From Butyrivibrio fibrisolvens (lineage in GTDB: Bacteria; Bacillota; Clostridia; Lachnospirales; Lachnospiraceae): DNA of 64,000 nt. Where the stretch lies: assembly GCF_037113525.1 (NCBI RefSeq), contig NZ_CP146963.1, forward strand, positions 992,001 through 1,056,000, in the 5' to 3' direction. Both the position numbers and the translations under genes were made by a program. Shown piece after piece: positions 34,032 to 44,391 of the stretch. Position 1 is the stretch's first letter, and every line of letters begins with the position of its first letter. Under the pieces are notes generated by a model that saw nothing but the letters and a program-made list of their open reading frames with translations, did no database searches and had not been told where the DNA came from.

Positions 34032-37000
34032 ATGGCATTATTAAGGGGAAGTTCTAAAAGCAACATCAAAAAGACATCGGGTCTTTTAACTGCTTTTGTA
34101 GTATTGACATCTTTTATGGGGCAGACTTATGCCTTATCTGTAAACGCTACTGAAGTGGAGGCTTCTGATGCTGCGTCCATGGTATCAGATGCTGAGGATG
34201 CAGAACTGGGTAGCGAATCGGAAGGCGGTGAAGCATCTTCTGATACAGATGAAGATATAGAGCGTCTATCCACTAATTATACGACTATAAGTAAAGGTTA
34301 TACGTCATCTGAGTATGAAGGTGAAGACATTGTTTATAGGATGGAAGATGTCCTTGGCACAGAGTATTCTTCATATCTTACTACTGACAGTCATGATTAT
34401 ACAGATGGAAGCGTCGCAGATGTATCACATTCTGATTACATCGAAGTAACTGTAGATGTTCCTGAGGATGCACTTTATGAGATAGGTTTTGATTATCTGT
34501 CTTATGATGAATCGATCCTGCCTCTTGAGATCGCGTTTACTGCTGATGGAAGTTATCCTTTCTATGAGGCCAGGAGCATAATTCTTGAGACTACCTGGGT
34601 ATCAGAAGATACTACCAGCATCGACCGTTATGGCAATGAGATCGTAGCACTTCCTCAAAAGCTTGTCAGATGGGAACACAAAGAGCTGGGTGATTCCAGT
34701 TACAGATATTCAAGCCCACTTCTTGTAGAGCTTACAAAAGGTGAACATACTTTTGGTATATCTGTTAAGGAAGGCACTATGCTCCTTGGAGATATTACTT
34801 TAAAAGCACCTGTCAGGATTCCTGAATATACAGGATCCAAGGCAGCAGAGGGCGAGGGCCTTATCACTATAGAAGGTGAAGACTTTACTTATCGTAATGA
34901 TTCTTCTATACATTCTTCTTATGAATTTGATACATCTATCAGTCCTATTTCTGCTAAGCAGAAAGTACTCAATCTGGTAGATGAGGATTCATTCAATACA
35001 GCCGGTCAGACTATCACATACAGTTTCAACGTAGATAAGGCCGGTTATTACAATCTTGCTATGAATTACAGACAGTCTGAAAAAAATGACTTTCCTGTAT
35101 TTCTTGATATCAGGATTGATGATGAGATTCCAAATACAGCATTTCAGTCTTACTGGCTTACTAAGTCAACGAAATTTACCACCAAAGCATTCACAGATTC
35201 TGACGGTAATGCGCTTAGCGTATACCTTGAAGAGGGTGAGCATACCATTTCACTTACCATAAGTGCAGACAATATAAGATACGCCCTCGAAGAAGTTGAC
35301 AGGATCATGTCACAGATAAGCGATCTGTCGCTTGAAGTTACCAAAGTTGCAGGTACCAACAAGGACAAATATCGTGACCTTAAACTTACAAGATATATTC
35401 CTGATCTTCAGACAAGGCTTCAGGGCTGGGTTGATGATCTTAATGCTATCGCTTCTGAAGCTACAGTTTATGTAGGGACAGATGACCCTGAAGATGTTGC
35501 TGCTTTCTCATATCTTCTGATAGCAGCTGATCAGCTCCAGAGTCTTGCAGATGAACCTGACGAGCTTGTGTACAGGGTAGATGAGCTGTCTACAAGCGTC
35601 AACTCCATAAATACTCAGATAGCTAACTTCGTTGACATAATGAATGACAATGATATAGCGATAGACAGGATATATCTATATCAAAATGATGCAAAGCTTC
35701 CTTCAGACCTTAACTTTTTTGAAGGACTTTTGATGAGTGCAGAGAGGTTTTTCTATTCATTCTTTGGACAGAGCTACTCTGCAAGTAATACAGATGAGTC
35801 TCATATACAGGTATGGGTCAACCGCCCCAGACAGTATGTAGAGATCATGCAGAAGATGATAGATGAAGAGTTCACTGCTTCAACAGGGATAGAAGTCGAT
35901 CTCTCCATCATGACTGATGCGCAGAAGCTTATTTTGTCCAACGCATCAGGTGATACTCCGGATATAGCTACAGGTATCAACTATTCGATACCTTTTGATC
36001 TTGCTATAAGAGGAGCTTTGGTAGACCTGACGCAGTTTGATAATTACAAGGAAGTATTTGGAAGGTATTCTGACGGTCTATTGGTTCCTTCGGTAGTAGG
36101 AGACGGACTTTATTCCCTTCCGGAGACTATGAATTTCTATGTAATGTTCTATAGAACAGATGTTTTGGAAAAACTGGGACTTTCGGCACCTGATACTATA
36201 GATGATCTTATAGCTATGCTGCCGGATCTTCAGATGAGAGGACTTAACGTATATTATCCTACAGCAGCGATGCTGGCTATGAGGAACTTTCATGGAACTA
36301 CTCCTCTTATATTCCAAAATGACGGATCACTATATGGAGATACAGCTCTTGATATAGAGCTTGATTCTGAGACATCGGTTGAAGGCTTCACACAGCTTAC
36401 AGAGCTTTTCACTTTATATGATCTTCCTGTGGATGTTCCTAATTTCTATCAGCATTTTAGAAACGGTGACCTTCCAATTGGTATAGCTGACTTTAACTCT
36501 TACAACCTTATATTGAATGCTGCTCCTGAGATAGCTAATTCATGGGAGATAGCTCTTGTGCCAGGCATCACTGACGATAGCACAGGTGAAGTTGTCAGAT
36601 ATATGTCGGGCGGAGCAGAGAGCACAGTTATGTTTGCATCTGATGAGGAAAGAGAACAAAAGGCCTGGGAGTTTATGGATTGGTGGTCCAGCGCGCAGGT
36701 TCAGGCAGAGTTTGGTCAAAGGCTCCAGATCCTATACGGAGATGAGTATATCTGGCCGACAGCCAATCTTGAAGCTTTTACGCTTCTTCCATATCCGACA
36801 GATGACAAGGATGTGATCTTAGAGCAGGCTCAGTATATCCTTGAAGCTCCAAGACTTCTTGGAAGCTACATGATGGAACGAGAGTTGTCCAATGCTTTTA
36901 ATGATGTAGTAGTTAACGGTGAGTCTGTAAGATCTGAAATAGATGAAACAGTCAAATCTGTTGACAGAGAGACTAGAAGGAAGCTTGAAGAATTCGGATA

Positions 37001-37079
37001 TATAGATGCGGATGGCAACGTGCTTGAAGAGTACATAACTCCTTCTATTTCAAAAGTAAGAGAGATTATGGAGCGATAA
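34032..37079 (+). CDS. Very large sugar ABC solute-binding protein with N-terminal binding modules
   Basis: The 1015-residue protein has a signal peptide (TSGLLTAFVVLTSFMGQTYA) without a lipobox, then an acidic linker (about 45-75). Two beta-rich modules follow, at about 80-270 and 275-440, each resembling CBM6/35-like galactose-binding folds (IEVTVDVPEDALYEIGFDY; IEGEDFTYRNDSS, YSFNVDKAGYYNLAMNYR). A helical spacer (about 445-600) leads to a family 1 solute-binding domain (about 605-1015; TASTGIEVDLSIMTDAQKL, LYSLPETMNFYVMFYRTDVLEKLGL). Ordinary family 1 binding proteins have about 430 residues. It heads the importer operon with two permeases directly downstream. Confidence 0.85.
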   Translation: MALLRGSSKSNIKKTSGLLTAFVVLTSFMGQTYALSVNATEVEASDAASMVSDAEDAELGSESEGGEASSDTDEDIERLSTNYTTISKGYTSSEYEGEDIVYRMEDVLGTEYSSYLTTDSHDYTDGSVADVSHSDYIEVTVDVPEDALYEIGFDYLSYDESILPLEIAFTADGSYPFYEARSIILETTWVSEDTTSIDRYGNEIVALPQKLVRWEHKELGDSSYRYSSPLLVELTKGEHTFGISVKEGTMLLGDITLKAPVRIPEYTGSKAAEGEGLITIEGEDFTYRNDSSIHSSYEFDTSISPISAKQKVLNLVDEDSFNTAGQTITYSFNVDKAGYYNLAMNYRQSEKNDFPVFLDIRIDDEIPNTAFQSYWLTKSTKFTTKAFTDSDGNALSVYLEEGEHTISLTISADNIRYALEEVDRIMSQISDLSLEVTKVAGTNKDKYRDLKLTRYIPDLQTRLQGWVDDLNAIASEATVYVGTDDPEDVAAFSYLLIAADQLQSLADEPDELVYRVDELSTSVNSINTQIANFVDIMNDNDIAIDRIYLYQNDAKLPSDLNFFEGLLMSAERFFYSFFGQSYSASNTDESHIQVWVNRPRQYVEIMQKMIDEEFTASTGIEVDLSIMTDAQKLILSNASGDTPDIATGINYSIPFDLAIRGALVDLTQFDNYKEVFGRYSDGLLVPSVVGDGLYSLPETMNFYVMFYRTDVLEKLGLSAPDTIDDLIAMLPDLQMRGLNVYYPTAAMLAMRNFHGTTPLIFQNDGSLYGDTALDIELDSETSVEGFTQLTELFTLYDLPVDVPNFYQHFRNGDLPIGIADFNSYNLILNAAPEIANSWEIALVPGITDDSTGEVVRYMSGGAESTVMFASDEEREQKAWEFMDWWSSAQVQAEFGQRLQILYGDEYIWPTANLEAFTLLPYPTDDKDVILEQAQYILEAPRLLGSYMMERELSNAFNDVVVNGESVRSEIDETVKSVDRETRRKLEEFGYIDADGNVLEEYITPSISKVREIMER

Positions 37080-37115
37080 GTAGTTATTTCTATCAGAAAA
37101 AGGGGAAACAAAGAA

Positions 37116-38030
37116 ATGTTTTTGCCAAAAGCTAAGGTAGGGGCCAGATCACATTCAAACAGAGCAGGTTATCTGTTTACAGGTCCTTATGCAATCCTTT
37201 TTATAATTTTCATACTTGCACCTGTTGTCACAGCGATAGGTCTTTCGTTTACAAACTTTAATACGATCCAGACTCCTAAAGTTGTTGGTTTTCTGAATTA
37301 TATCAATCTGATAACAGCTGATGATGTATTTATGAAATACGTCCTTCCAAACACTGTTAAATATGCTCTGATAGTCGGCCTTGGAGGATATGCTCTTGCA
37401 TTTCTTCTGGCATGGGCGCTTTCAAATCTGACTAAAGGGCCAAGGACAGTATTTGCACTGATACTGTATTCACCCAGTATGACTACAGGTGTAGCAATGG
37501 CTGTTTTGTGGAAGATCATGTTCACAGGTGATCAGACAGGTTATATCAATTCATGGCTTATGGATATAGGTGCTATAGATGAGCCTATCATCTGGCTTTC
37601 AAGCTCGCAGTACCTTCTTCCTATAGTTATAATAATAGGCCTTTGGTCCAGCATGGGTATAGGCTTTCTGTCAATTCTTGCAGGTCTTTTGAATGTAGAT
37701 GAGAGTCTCTACGAGGCAGCAGCCATAGATGGTGTCAAGAATAGGTTCCAGGAGATGATATATGTGACAATCCCTTCTATGAAGCCTCAGATGCTATTTG
37801 CAGCAGTTATGCAGATAGTTGGAGCCTTCCAGAACGGTACTATATCCACCATGCTTGCAGGTAATCCTACTCCAGGATATGGAGCTCAGCTTATCGTAAA
37901 CCACATAGAAGACTATGGATTTATCAGATACGAGATGGGTTATGCTGCGGCAGTATCTGTAGTACTTCTTTTGATAGTTCAGGCCTTCTCGGTATTCTTT
38001 AACAGATTATTCGGAAGCGCAGATGAGTAA
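37116..38030 (+). CDS. Sugar ABC transporter permease (MalF type), first importer
   Basis: The 304-residue protein has six membrane helices and the permease EAA loop (ESLYEAAAIDGVKNRFQEMIYVTIP), which docks on the ATPase. The N-terminal RAGYLFTGPYAILFIIFILAPV is typical of MalF/UgpA-type subunits. It pairs with the MalG-type gene at 38128. No ATPase gene is in the locus. It begins 36 bases after the binding protein gene. Confidence 0.93.
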   Translation: MFLPKAKVGARSHSNRAGYLFTGPYAILFIIFILAPVVTAIGLSFTNFNTIQTPKVVGFLNYINLITADDVFMKYVLPNTVKYALIVGLGGYALAFLLAWALSNLTKGPRTVFALILYSPSMTTGVAMAVLWKIMFTGDQTGYINSWLMDIGAIDEPIIWLSSSQYLLPIVIIIGLWSSMGIGFLSILAGLLNVDESLYEAAAIDGVKNRFQEMIYVTIPSMKPQMLFAAVMQIVGAFQNGTISTMLAGNPTPGYGAQLIVNHIEDYGFIRYEMGYAAAVSVVLLLIVQAFSVFFNRLFGSADE

Positions 38031-38066
38031 ATACTATTTAGATTAAAAATATACTAAGAAAATACT

Positions 38067-38120
38067 ATTGGCGCTGCGAGCTCCGCCAATATCTAACCAT
38101 TAGTCACTCGCGACATGAGG
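38067..38120 (+). promoter_or_regulatory. Repeated intercistronic hairpin motif, copy 1
   Basis: ATTGGCG (38067-38073), a 10-base loop ending in GAGCTC, and CGCCAAT (38084-38090) form a 7-bp hairpin. It is followed by AACCATTAGTCACTCGC (38095-38111) and then ACATGAGGTTATAAA, which includes the ribosome-binding site of the next gene. A second copy with a compensating C-G to T-A change is at 51647. Its regular form suggests a processing site or translation-control element. Confidence 0.7.
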
Positions 38121-38127
38121 TTATAAA

Positions 38128-39006
38128 ATGGCTGCTTATAGAGGACACCGGACCAATCCGGACAAATTTGAAAAAGGTCAGATCAAGATCTATATAATGA
38201 TCCTTCCAATGATCCTTTTGACGGGACTTCCGATCATCTTCATCATATTCCATGCTTTTAAGCCTATGGAGGAGTTGTTCGCATTCCCGCCAAAGTTTAT
38301 TACAACTAATCCAACGCTTGATAATTTTGCCAAGCTTGCCAAAGCTTCCAGAAGTGCAAGTATTCCGCTTAGCAAATATGTCTTTAACAGCGTGTTCATA
38401 ACAATCGTATCAGTTCTTGCCTCACTTCTTTTTTCTACAATGGCTGCATATGCCCTGTCCAAGCTTAAGTTTAAGGGAAGAACAATGATGATGCAGATCA
38501 ACCAGATAGCTCTTATGTTTGTGGCTGTAGCTGTTATGATCCCAAGATACCTTATCGTTAATAAACTTGGACTCATAGATACATATCTGGCAGAGATACT
38601 TCCGCTTATAGCTGTTCCCGTAGCTCTGTTCCTGGTAAAAGGGTTCGTGGATCAGGTGCCGGATTCTCTTATAGAAGCGGCTTATCTTGACGGGGCTTCT
38701 GAGTGGAGGATATATACAAGCATCATCATCCCGCTTATAAAACCGGCTATAGCAACAGCGGCAATCCTTGTATTCCAGCAGGTTTGGACCAATATCGAAT
38801 ATGCCAACTACTATATCAATGATGATTCACTTAAGTCGCTGGCATTTTATATGAATACACTTACAAGCGCAACTACTACCAACACTGTAGCTGGTCAGGG
38901 TATTGCAGCTGCAGCATCTCTTATAATGTTTTTGCCTAATCTGATCCTCTTCTGTATCCTTCAGAACAGCGTCATGAACACAATGGCAACATCCGGTATT
39001 AAGTAA
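38128..39006 (+). CDS. Carbohydrate ABC transporter permease (MalG type), first importer
   Basis: The 292-residue protein has six membrane helices and the EAA loop SLIEAAYLDGASEWRIYTSIIIPLIKPA. The C-terminus NTMATSGIK is characteristic of MalG/UgpE-like subunits. The start follows the conserved ACATGAGGTTATAAA leader. It is the partner of the MalF-type protein, and the two should form the channel used by the large binding protein at 34032. Confidence 0.93.
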   Translation: MAAYRGHRTNPDKFEKGQIKIYIMILPMILLTGLPIIFIIFHAFKPMEELFAFPPKFITTNPTLDNFAKLAKASRSASIPLSKYVFNSVFITIVSVLASLLFSTMAAYALSKLKFKGRTMMMQINQIALMFVAVAVMIPRYLIVNKLGLIDTYLAEILPLIAVPVALFLVKGFVDQVPDSLIEAAYLDGASEWRIYTSIIIPLIKPAIATAAILVFQQVWTNIEYANYYINDDSLKSLAFYMNTLTSATTTNTVAGQGIAAAASLIMFLPNLILFCILQNSVMNTMATSGIK

Positions 39007-39020
39007 AACATAAAGAGGAC

Positions 39021-41117
39021 GTGAAAGTGAAAAAGATATCTGAAAAAAGGCAAAATAAAAGCAGTTTTAAAAATATCCTGAAAAGATCGATCGGGATAGC
39101 GCTTATAGGGATCAGCCTTGTCTGGAATGCAGATGTATTAACGGCCCATGCTGACGCTCCCTATAAGACTTATACAGTAGATGGATACAATTCAGTAACA
39201 GAGACGCAGACAGCATACCTTCCGTATAAGACCATCACCAAGATAGGCGATGAATCTCTTATGACTCCTACAGATTTTACTCTTCTTGATGACGGAACTA
39301 TGTATGTTCTTGATAGCGGCAATAAGAGAGTAGTAGTTGGTGATGCTGATGGCAATCTTGTGACTACTTTCGGAGAAGGGGTTCTGGTAGGACCTAAGGG
39401 CATATATGTTACTGACAAGCATATTACCTATGTTGCAGACAGAGATGCCAAGTCCATATTCGTATTTGATGAAAATGGAGAACTGATCCACACCTATACA
39501 AGACCGCAAGTTGCCATGTACGGCGATGCTCTTGACTTTCTTCCACTTAAGATAGTGGTTAATTCATCAGGTACTATGTATATCGTCTGTGAATCTAATA
39601 CTAATGGTATAGTTGAGATCAGTCCTGTTGATAACGGAACTTTCCTTGGATATTTCGGAACCAATGCAACAAGCGCATCTGTCTGGACTATCGTATGGAG
39701 AGCGCTTCTTACGGATGCCCAGCGTGCCAAGATGGTTGGTAATATACCTGCAACTCCCGATAACATGGCAATCGATGAAAAGGGCATTATCTATACTGTT
39801 ACAAGAGGTGAAGGTGATGATACCTTAAAACGTCTTAATATAGCAGGCGTAAACATGATATCAGATCCTGGCAAGAGCGATACGGTTCCTGCAGCTATAG
39901 CCGTTGGTAATCACGATAACTTCTTTGTAGTGTCTCAGCAGGGCTTTATATATGAGTACAACAATGAAGGTCAGCTACTTTTCATGTTTGGAGGTAAGGA
40001 TGATGGTCAGCAGAGGATAGGCCTTTCTACCAAAGCCGAAGCTATCCAGATAGGAAGCGATGACAAAATCTATGTCCTTGATTCTGACAAGGCGCAGATT
40101 CAGGTCTATGAACCTACAGAGTTTACTGATTATCTTCATGAAGCTTTATATCTTTTTTCAAAAGGAAGGTATGAAGAGAGTAAAGAGCCTCTGTCACAGG
40201 TCCTTATGATGAACAATCTCTTCGACTATGCCAATATGGCAATGGGCAAGGCTCTTTACAAAGAAGGAGATTATGAGGGAGCACTCAAATACGCTAAGCT
40301 CTCTAGAGATAATGACCTGTACTCAGATTCTTTCTGGGAGATAAGAAATATATGGCTTAAGAAGAATCTGTCAACAGTTATCGTCATAATCCTTGTACTG
40401 ATAGTTCTTAATAAGATCATTAAATACCTTGACAATAAAAAGAATATTTTAAGTAAACCAAAAGCTTTTGTACAGAAGATAAAGAATCAAAAGCTTGTAG
40501 CACAGCTTCGATATATTTTCTTTTACATGAGGCATCCAATTGATGGCAATTATGGTATCAAGCGTCAGAACAAGGTGTCGGTACTTGCTTCTAATATACT
40601 TCTTGCTCTTATGATCGTGTTCTATATCATTAACAAGTATTTCTGCGGATTCATGTTCAAGACAGTAAGAGAGGGACAGTTCGATGTTGCATCGGATATC
40701 ATCATGATCCTTGTGGGACTGTTTCTTATAGTTGGATGCAATTATCTTATGTGTACTATCAATGACGGTGAAGGTAAGTTCAAGGCTATATATTGCTCAT
40801 TTATTTATTCAGCATCACCGTTTTTGGTCTTCATGCCTTTTATCTTTGCTTTGAGCCATGTTGTTACATACAACGAAGAGTTTTTTGTAAGCTTTGGAAG
40901 CTTTTGTATGGTCTGCTGGATCCTGGTTCTTATATTTATAGCGATCAGAGAGATCAACAACTATACAGTTGGTGAGACCTTTAAGATCATAGGACTTACT
41001 GTTTTTACAATACTAATTGTATGTCTTCTTGCATTTATTATCTATGTATTGTGGTCGCAGGTATTCGACTTCCTGCAGTCACTTGTAGGAGAGGTGGTGT
41101 ATCGCATTGGCGGCTGA
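39021..41117 (+). CDS. Membrane protein with NHL beta-propeller, TPR and Yip1-like domain
   Basis: The 698-residue protein starts at GTG 39021. A signal peptide (about 20-45, GIALIGISLVWNADVLTAHA) is followed by an NHL-type six-bladed propeller (about 60-370; blades repeat the pattern ITYVADRDAKSIFVFDENGEL). A short TPR region (about 375-430; ALYLFSKGRYEESKEPLSQV, ALYKEGDYEGALKYAKLS) leads to a membrane anchor (about 450-470) and a five-helix Yip1-like domain (about 520-690). The propeller would lie outside the cell and may bind glycan or partner proteins. It sits between the two importers. Function is unknown. Confidence 0.8.
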   Translation: MKVKKISEKRQNKSSFKNILKRSIGIALIGISLVWNADVLTAHADAPYKTYTVDGYNSVTETQTAYLPYKTITKIGDESLMTPTDFTLLDDGTMYVLDSGNKRVVVGDADGNLVTTFGEGVLVGPKGIYVTDKHITYVADRDAKSIFVFDENGELIHTYTRPQVAMYGDALDFLPLKIVVNSSGTMYIVCESNTNGIVEISPVDNGTFLGYFGTNATSASVWTIVWRALLTDAQRAKMVGNIPATPDNMAIDEKGIIYTVTRGEGDDTLKRLNIAGVNMISDPGKSDTVPAAIAVGNHDNFFVVSQQGFIYEYNNEGQLLFMFGGKDDGQQRIGLSTKAEAIQIGSDDKIYVLDSDKAQIQVYEPTEFTDYLHEALYLFSKGRYEESKEPLSQVLMMNNLFDYANMAMGKALYKEGDYEGALKYAKLSRDNDLYSDSFWEIRNIWLKKNLSTVIVIILVLIVLNKIIKYLDNKKNILSKPKAFVQKIKNQKLVAQLRYIFFYMRHPIDGNYGIKRQNKVSVLASNILLALMIVFYIINKYFCGFMFKTVREGQFDVASDIIMILVGLFLIVGCNYLMCTINDGEGKFKAIYCSFIYSASPFLVFMPFIFALSHVVTYNEEFFVSFGSFCMVCWILVLIFIAIREINNYTVGETFKIIGLTVFTILIVCLLAFIIYVLWSQVFDFLQSLVGEVVYRIGG

Positions 41118-43338
41118 TGATAAGATTTTGGGATTTATAAAAAAAGGTACGTGCGCAGCCTTATCAATTGCACTGGCGCTTGGTGCAGGCTCCTATGCTC
41201 AGCGATATGAGTATATGCTGGGCGGAGAGAATATCAGCGTTGTATATGCTCAAGATGAGCTTGATGGTCATAAATATGTAGCATCAAGCTCAGGATATAA
41301 TCTGTACGTAAGTGAAGAAGACCTTTCTGTCATCATAGAAGATAAGACAACAGGGGCAAGGCTTGAAAGCTATCCAACTTATGATGATCAAAAGTGCAAT
41401 GCCACATGGATCGGAGCTATGCGATCTGCAGTTGTTATGACTTTGATAAGTGCCAATGATGATACCAAGCAGGCAGATCTTGTCAATGATGATGTGGACA
41501 AGAAGATCACATATACAGATACAGGCTTTACGGCAACTCTTTACTGGAATACTTATAAGCTTGGCGTGACACTTGAGGTATCTCTGACAGATGAGGGACT
41601 TACAGCAAGGATTGCAGAAGATTCTATCAAAGAAGATGGAGATTCCTATTATATAGGAACTGTATCTATGTATCAGTACATGGGAACTTCCTACCTTGAT
41701 GACAAAGAAGGATATATGTTTATTCCTGATGGTAACGGAGCACTTGTTTATCTTGATGACAAAGAGGGAAGGTTTTCAAGTGGATATTCGGCTCTTATTT
41801 ATGGAGAGGATGTTGGATTTGATGAATCGGAAGTTAATACCCTTCTTCTTGACAGATACAATACTATATCAGATCCTCAGCAGATTCTAGCTCCTGTATT
41901 TGGAATAGCTCATACAGATGATCAGATAGCATTTCTTGGAATAGTTGAAGATGGTGCGCAGAGGGCTGATATCAATGTTATGCCCAATGGTGTGAGCATT
42001 GATTATAACAGGTCATATGCAAGATTCATCTTAAGAAAGCTCTACACGCAGCCTACCAGTAACAATTCTACTTCAGGTTCACTTCATGTATATGAAGCAG
42101 ACAGAAGCCATTCTGATCTTCAGGTAAGGTTCAAGTTTCTCTCAGGAGAGGATGCAAATTATAGCGGTATGGCTACAAGCTACAGACAATATCTTCTTGA
42201 TAACGGACTTGTTACCAAGCAGGATGTGTCCTATAACACAAGGATTGATTTCCTTGGAACAGAGAGAGAGTCATGGCTTATTGGCACCAGTGCTGTAGTT
42301 ATGACAACTGCAGATGATATCAGGGATATCTATGAAGATCTTGAAAGTAGCGGTGTTACAACGCTTATGTCAGTTTACAAGGGCTGGCAGGCAGGAGGCT
42401 TGTATGATCTTCCTATCACTAAGTACAAGGCAGACAGCAAGATAGGAGGAACCAAGGATCTTACAGCTCTTATCAAAGAGTCAGAAGAAAAAGGAATCAA
42501 GATATACCTTTACGATGATGCGCTTTTGATCAATCCTGATGAGCAGAATGCAACATTTAACGTAGTCAAGAAGGTCAATAAAAGGCGCTATGAGTATGAG
42601 ACCTATAAAGATGTATACGATACATTCCTGTATGTAACTCCTTCAAGGGCAGGCGATGTTCTGGATGATGTCTTATCCGAATATACCAAAAACGGTGTTG
42701 ATAATCTTGCAATAGCAGGTATTACTAACACGATGTATACCTACACATATAGTGGCAATAAGTACACAAGATTTGATACGGCAGAATCTTATAAGTCTAC
42801 GCTTGATACTATATATGATTCAGCGGAGCTGGTACTGGAAACACCTATTGCTTCTTACTGGTCAGATACCAGAGCTTTTCTTGATATGCCGCTTTATTCT
42901 TCAAGCTACATTCTTGAAGATGTGGAAGTTCCTTTCCTTTCTATAGTACTGACAGGAATCATGCCTGTATATGCGCAGTACATGAACTTTGAAGCTAATA
43001 AGAAAGAATTTTTCCTAAAGATGGTTGAGTCGGGTTCATTCCCTTCCTTCTATATCACTAAGGAAAGTTCATCAGAGCTTATAAATACTAACTCCTGCGA
43101 TATTTATTCTTCTGAATACAGTTCATATAAGGATACTATCGTAAGCTACAATACAGAGTTCAAAGCGCTTCATGACAAGACGCAGGATGCTGTTATAGTA
43201 AGGCACGAGCTTCTTGATAACAATATAACCAAGGTTACATATTCTAACGGTGTAGTGATCTATATTAACTACGGTGACACAGCACAGACTGTAGATGGTA
43301 TTACGATTGACACTATGTCTTACGAGGTAGCAGAGTAA
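41107..43338 (+). CDS. DUF5696 protein, probable surface glycoside-binding or hydrolase-like protein
   Basis: The 743-residue protein starts at TTG 41107, overlapping the Yip1-like gene by 11 bases, with GAGAGGTGG before it. A signal peptide or anchor helix (GTCAALSIALALGAGSYA) is followed by a beta-sandwich domain (about 50-230) and a TIM-barrel-like part (about 360-640; TLMSVYKGWQAGGLYDLP, KIYLYDDALLINPDE, VDNLAIAGITN). I recall this as DUF5696, which often accompanies such importers. The barrel suggests a glycoside-hydrolase ancestry; catalytic residues cannot be named. It overlaps the preceding gene, so translation is probably coupled. Confidence 0.75.
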   Translation: MAADDKILGFIKKGTCAALSIALALGAGSYAQRYEYMLGGENISVVYAQDELDGHKYVASSSGYNLYVSEEDLSVIIEDKTTGARLESYPTYDDQKCNATWIGAMRSAVVMTLISANDDTKQADLVNDDVDKKITYTDTGFTATLYWNTYKLGVTLEVSLTDEGLTARIAEDSIKEDGDSYYIGTVSMYQYMGTSYLDDKEGYMFIPDGNGALVYLDDKEGRFSSGYSALIYGEDVGFDESEVNTLLLDRYNTISDPQQILAPVFGIAHTDDQIAFLGIVEDGAQRADINVMPNGVSIDYNRSYARFILRKLYTQPTSNNSTSGSLHVYEADRSHSDLQVRFKFLSGEDANYSGMATSYRQYLLDNGLVTKQDVSYNTRIDFLGTERESWLIGTSAVVMTTADDIRDIYEDLESSGVTTLMSVYKGWQAGGLYDLPITKYKADSKIGGTKDLTALIKESEEKGIKIYLYDDALLINPDEQNATFNVVKKVNKRRYEYETYKDVYDTFLYVTPSRAGDVLDDVLSEYTKNGVDNLAIAGITNTMYTYTYSGNKYTRFDTAESYKSTLDTIYDSAELVLETPIASYWSDTRAFLDMPLYSSSYILEDVEVPFLSIVLTGIMPVYAQYMNFEANKKEFFLKMVESGSFPSFYITKESSSELINTNSCDIYSSEYSSYKDTIVSYNTEFKALHDKTQDAVIVRHELLDNNITKVTYSNGVVIYINYGDTAQTVDGITIDTMSYEVAE

Positions 43339-44391
43339 ATGAAGATTTTTGGGAAAAAAGAAAAAAAGCCCAGGATAAAACTTGGAAAGCTTGAATCAAG
43401 AGAAGCCAGGATGGGATATCTGTTCGTGGCACCATGGCTCGTGGGAGTTCTGGCATTTCTTCTTATTCCGCTGGCACAGTCTTTTTACTATATGTGGTAC
43501 AACATTAGGATCACGCCAAACGGAATGAAGTTCACATTTTTGGGAACAGGTAACTTTACTCAGATATGGCTTGAGAATCCTGAATTTCCGCAGCAGCTTG
43601 TGACATACATATGGCAGACTCTCATAGAAGTTCCGATCATAGTAGTATTCGCACTTATGATCGCGATCATGTTAAATGGCAAGATAGTTGCAAGAGGGTT
43701 CTTCAGACTTATATTCTTCCTTCCGGTCATTATAGTATCGGGACCTGTTATGAACCTTCTGGTAAGCGAGGGAGCATCCAGTATCCCTGCTATGGATACA
43801 CAGGCTATCGTATCGGCTATGGAGACTGTCCTTCCAGCATCGGCAGCAGAGGGAATAGGAGAGATCTTCTCCAATATGATCATGACTTTGTGGTATTCAG
43901 GCGTTCAGATTCTTATATTCCTGTCAGCACTTCAGAAGGTCGATCCTTCTATGTATGAAGCTGCCAAGATTGACGGAGGCTCTGAATGGGAGTGTTTTTG
44001 GAAGATAACTCTTCCTACTATCAAACCTATGATTTTGTTATGTTCGGTATACTCCGTAATATTCCTTTCAGGCAATGAACAAAATGAACTTATTACCATG
44101 ATCAAAGATGCTATGTTCTCAGGAACCAAGGAAAAGGGTTATGGATATGCATCAGCAATGGCCTGGATGTATGCACTTGTTATTACTCTTATAACACTTC
44201 TTTTCTTCCTGCTATTAGGATCTAAGAAAGATCACTATGACAGACTTGTGAAGAAACACCAAAAGCAGCTCAAGAAAGAAGAAAGAGAAGCAAAACGTAT
44301 AGAAAGGAGGGGCAGAAGAAATGCAGCAAGGATGGAAAAAATCCAAAGAAAAGGAAAATTCACAACATATGACGGCTCAGGCGATTACTAA
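43339..44391 (+). CDS. Sugar ABC transporter permease (MalF type), second importer
   Basis: The 350-residue protein begins at the base after the DUF5696 stop codon. It has a basic N-terminal extension, six membrane helices (SREARMGYLFVAPWLVGVLAFLLIPL first) and the EAA loop SMYEAAKIDGGSEWECFWKITLPTIKP. A charged C-terminal tail of about 45 residues (KKHQKQLKKEEREAKRIERRGRRN) is unusual for this family and might interact with RNA or membrane surfaces. The last 71 bases overlap the next gene. Confidence 0.92.
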   Translation: MKIFGKKEKKPRIKLGKLESREARMGYLFVAPWLVGVLAFLLIPLAQSFYYMWYNIRITPNGMKFTFLGTGNFTQIWLENPEFPQQLVTYIWQTLIEVPIIVVFALMIAIMLNGKIVARGFFRLIFFLPVIIVSGPVMNLLVSEGASSIPAMDTQAIVSAMETVLPASAAEGIGEIFSNMIMTLWYSGVQILIFLSALQKVDPSMYEAAKIDGGSEWECFWKITLPTIKPMILLCSVYSVIFLSGNEQNELITMIKDAMFSGTKEKGYGYASAMAWMYALVITLITLLFFLLLGSKKDHYDRLVKKHQKQLKKEEREAKRIERRGRRNAARMEKIQRKGKFTTYDGSGDY

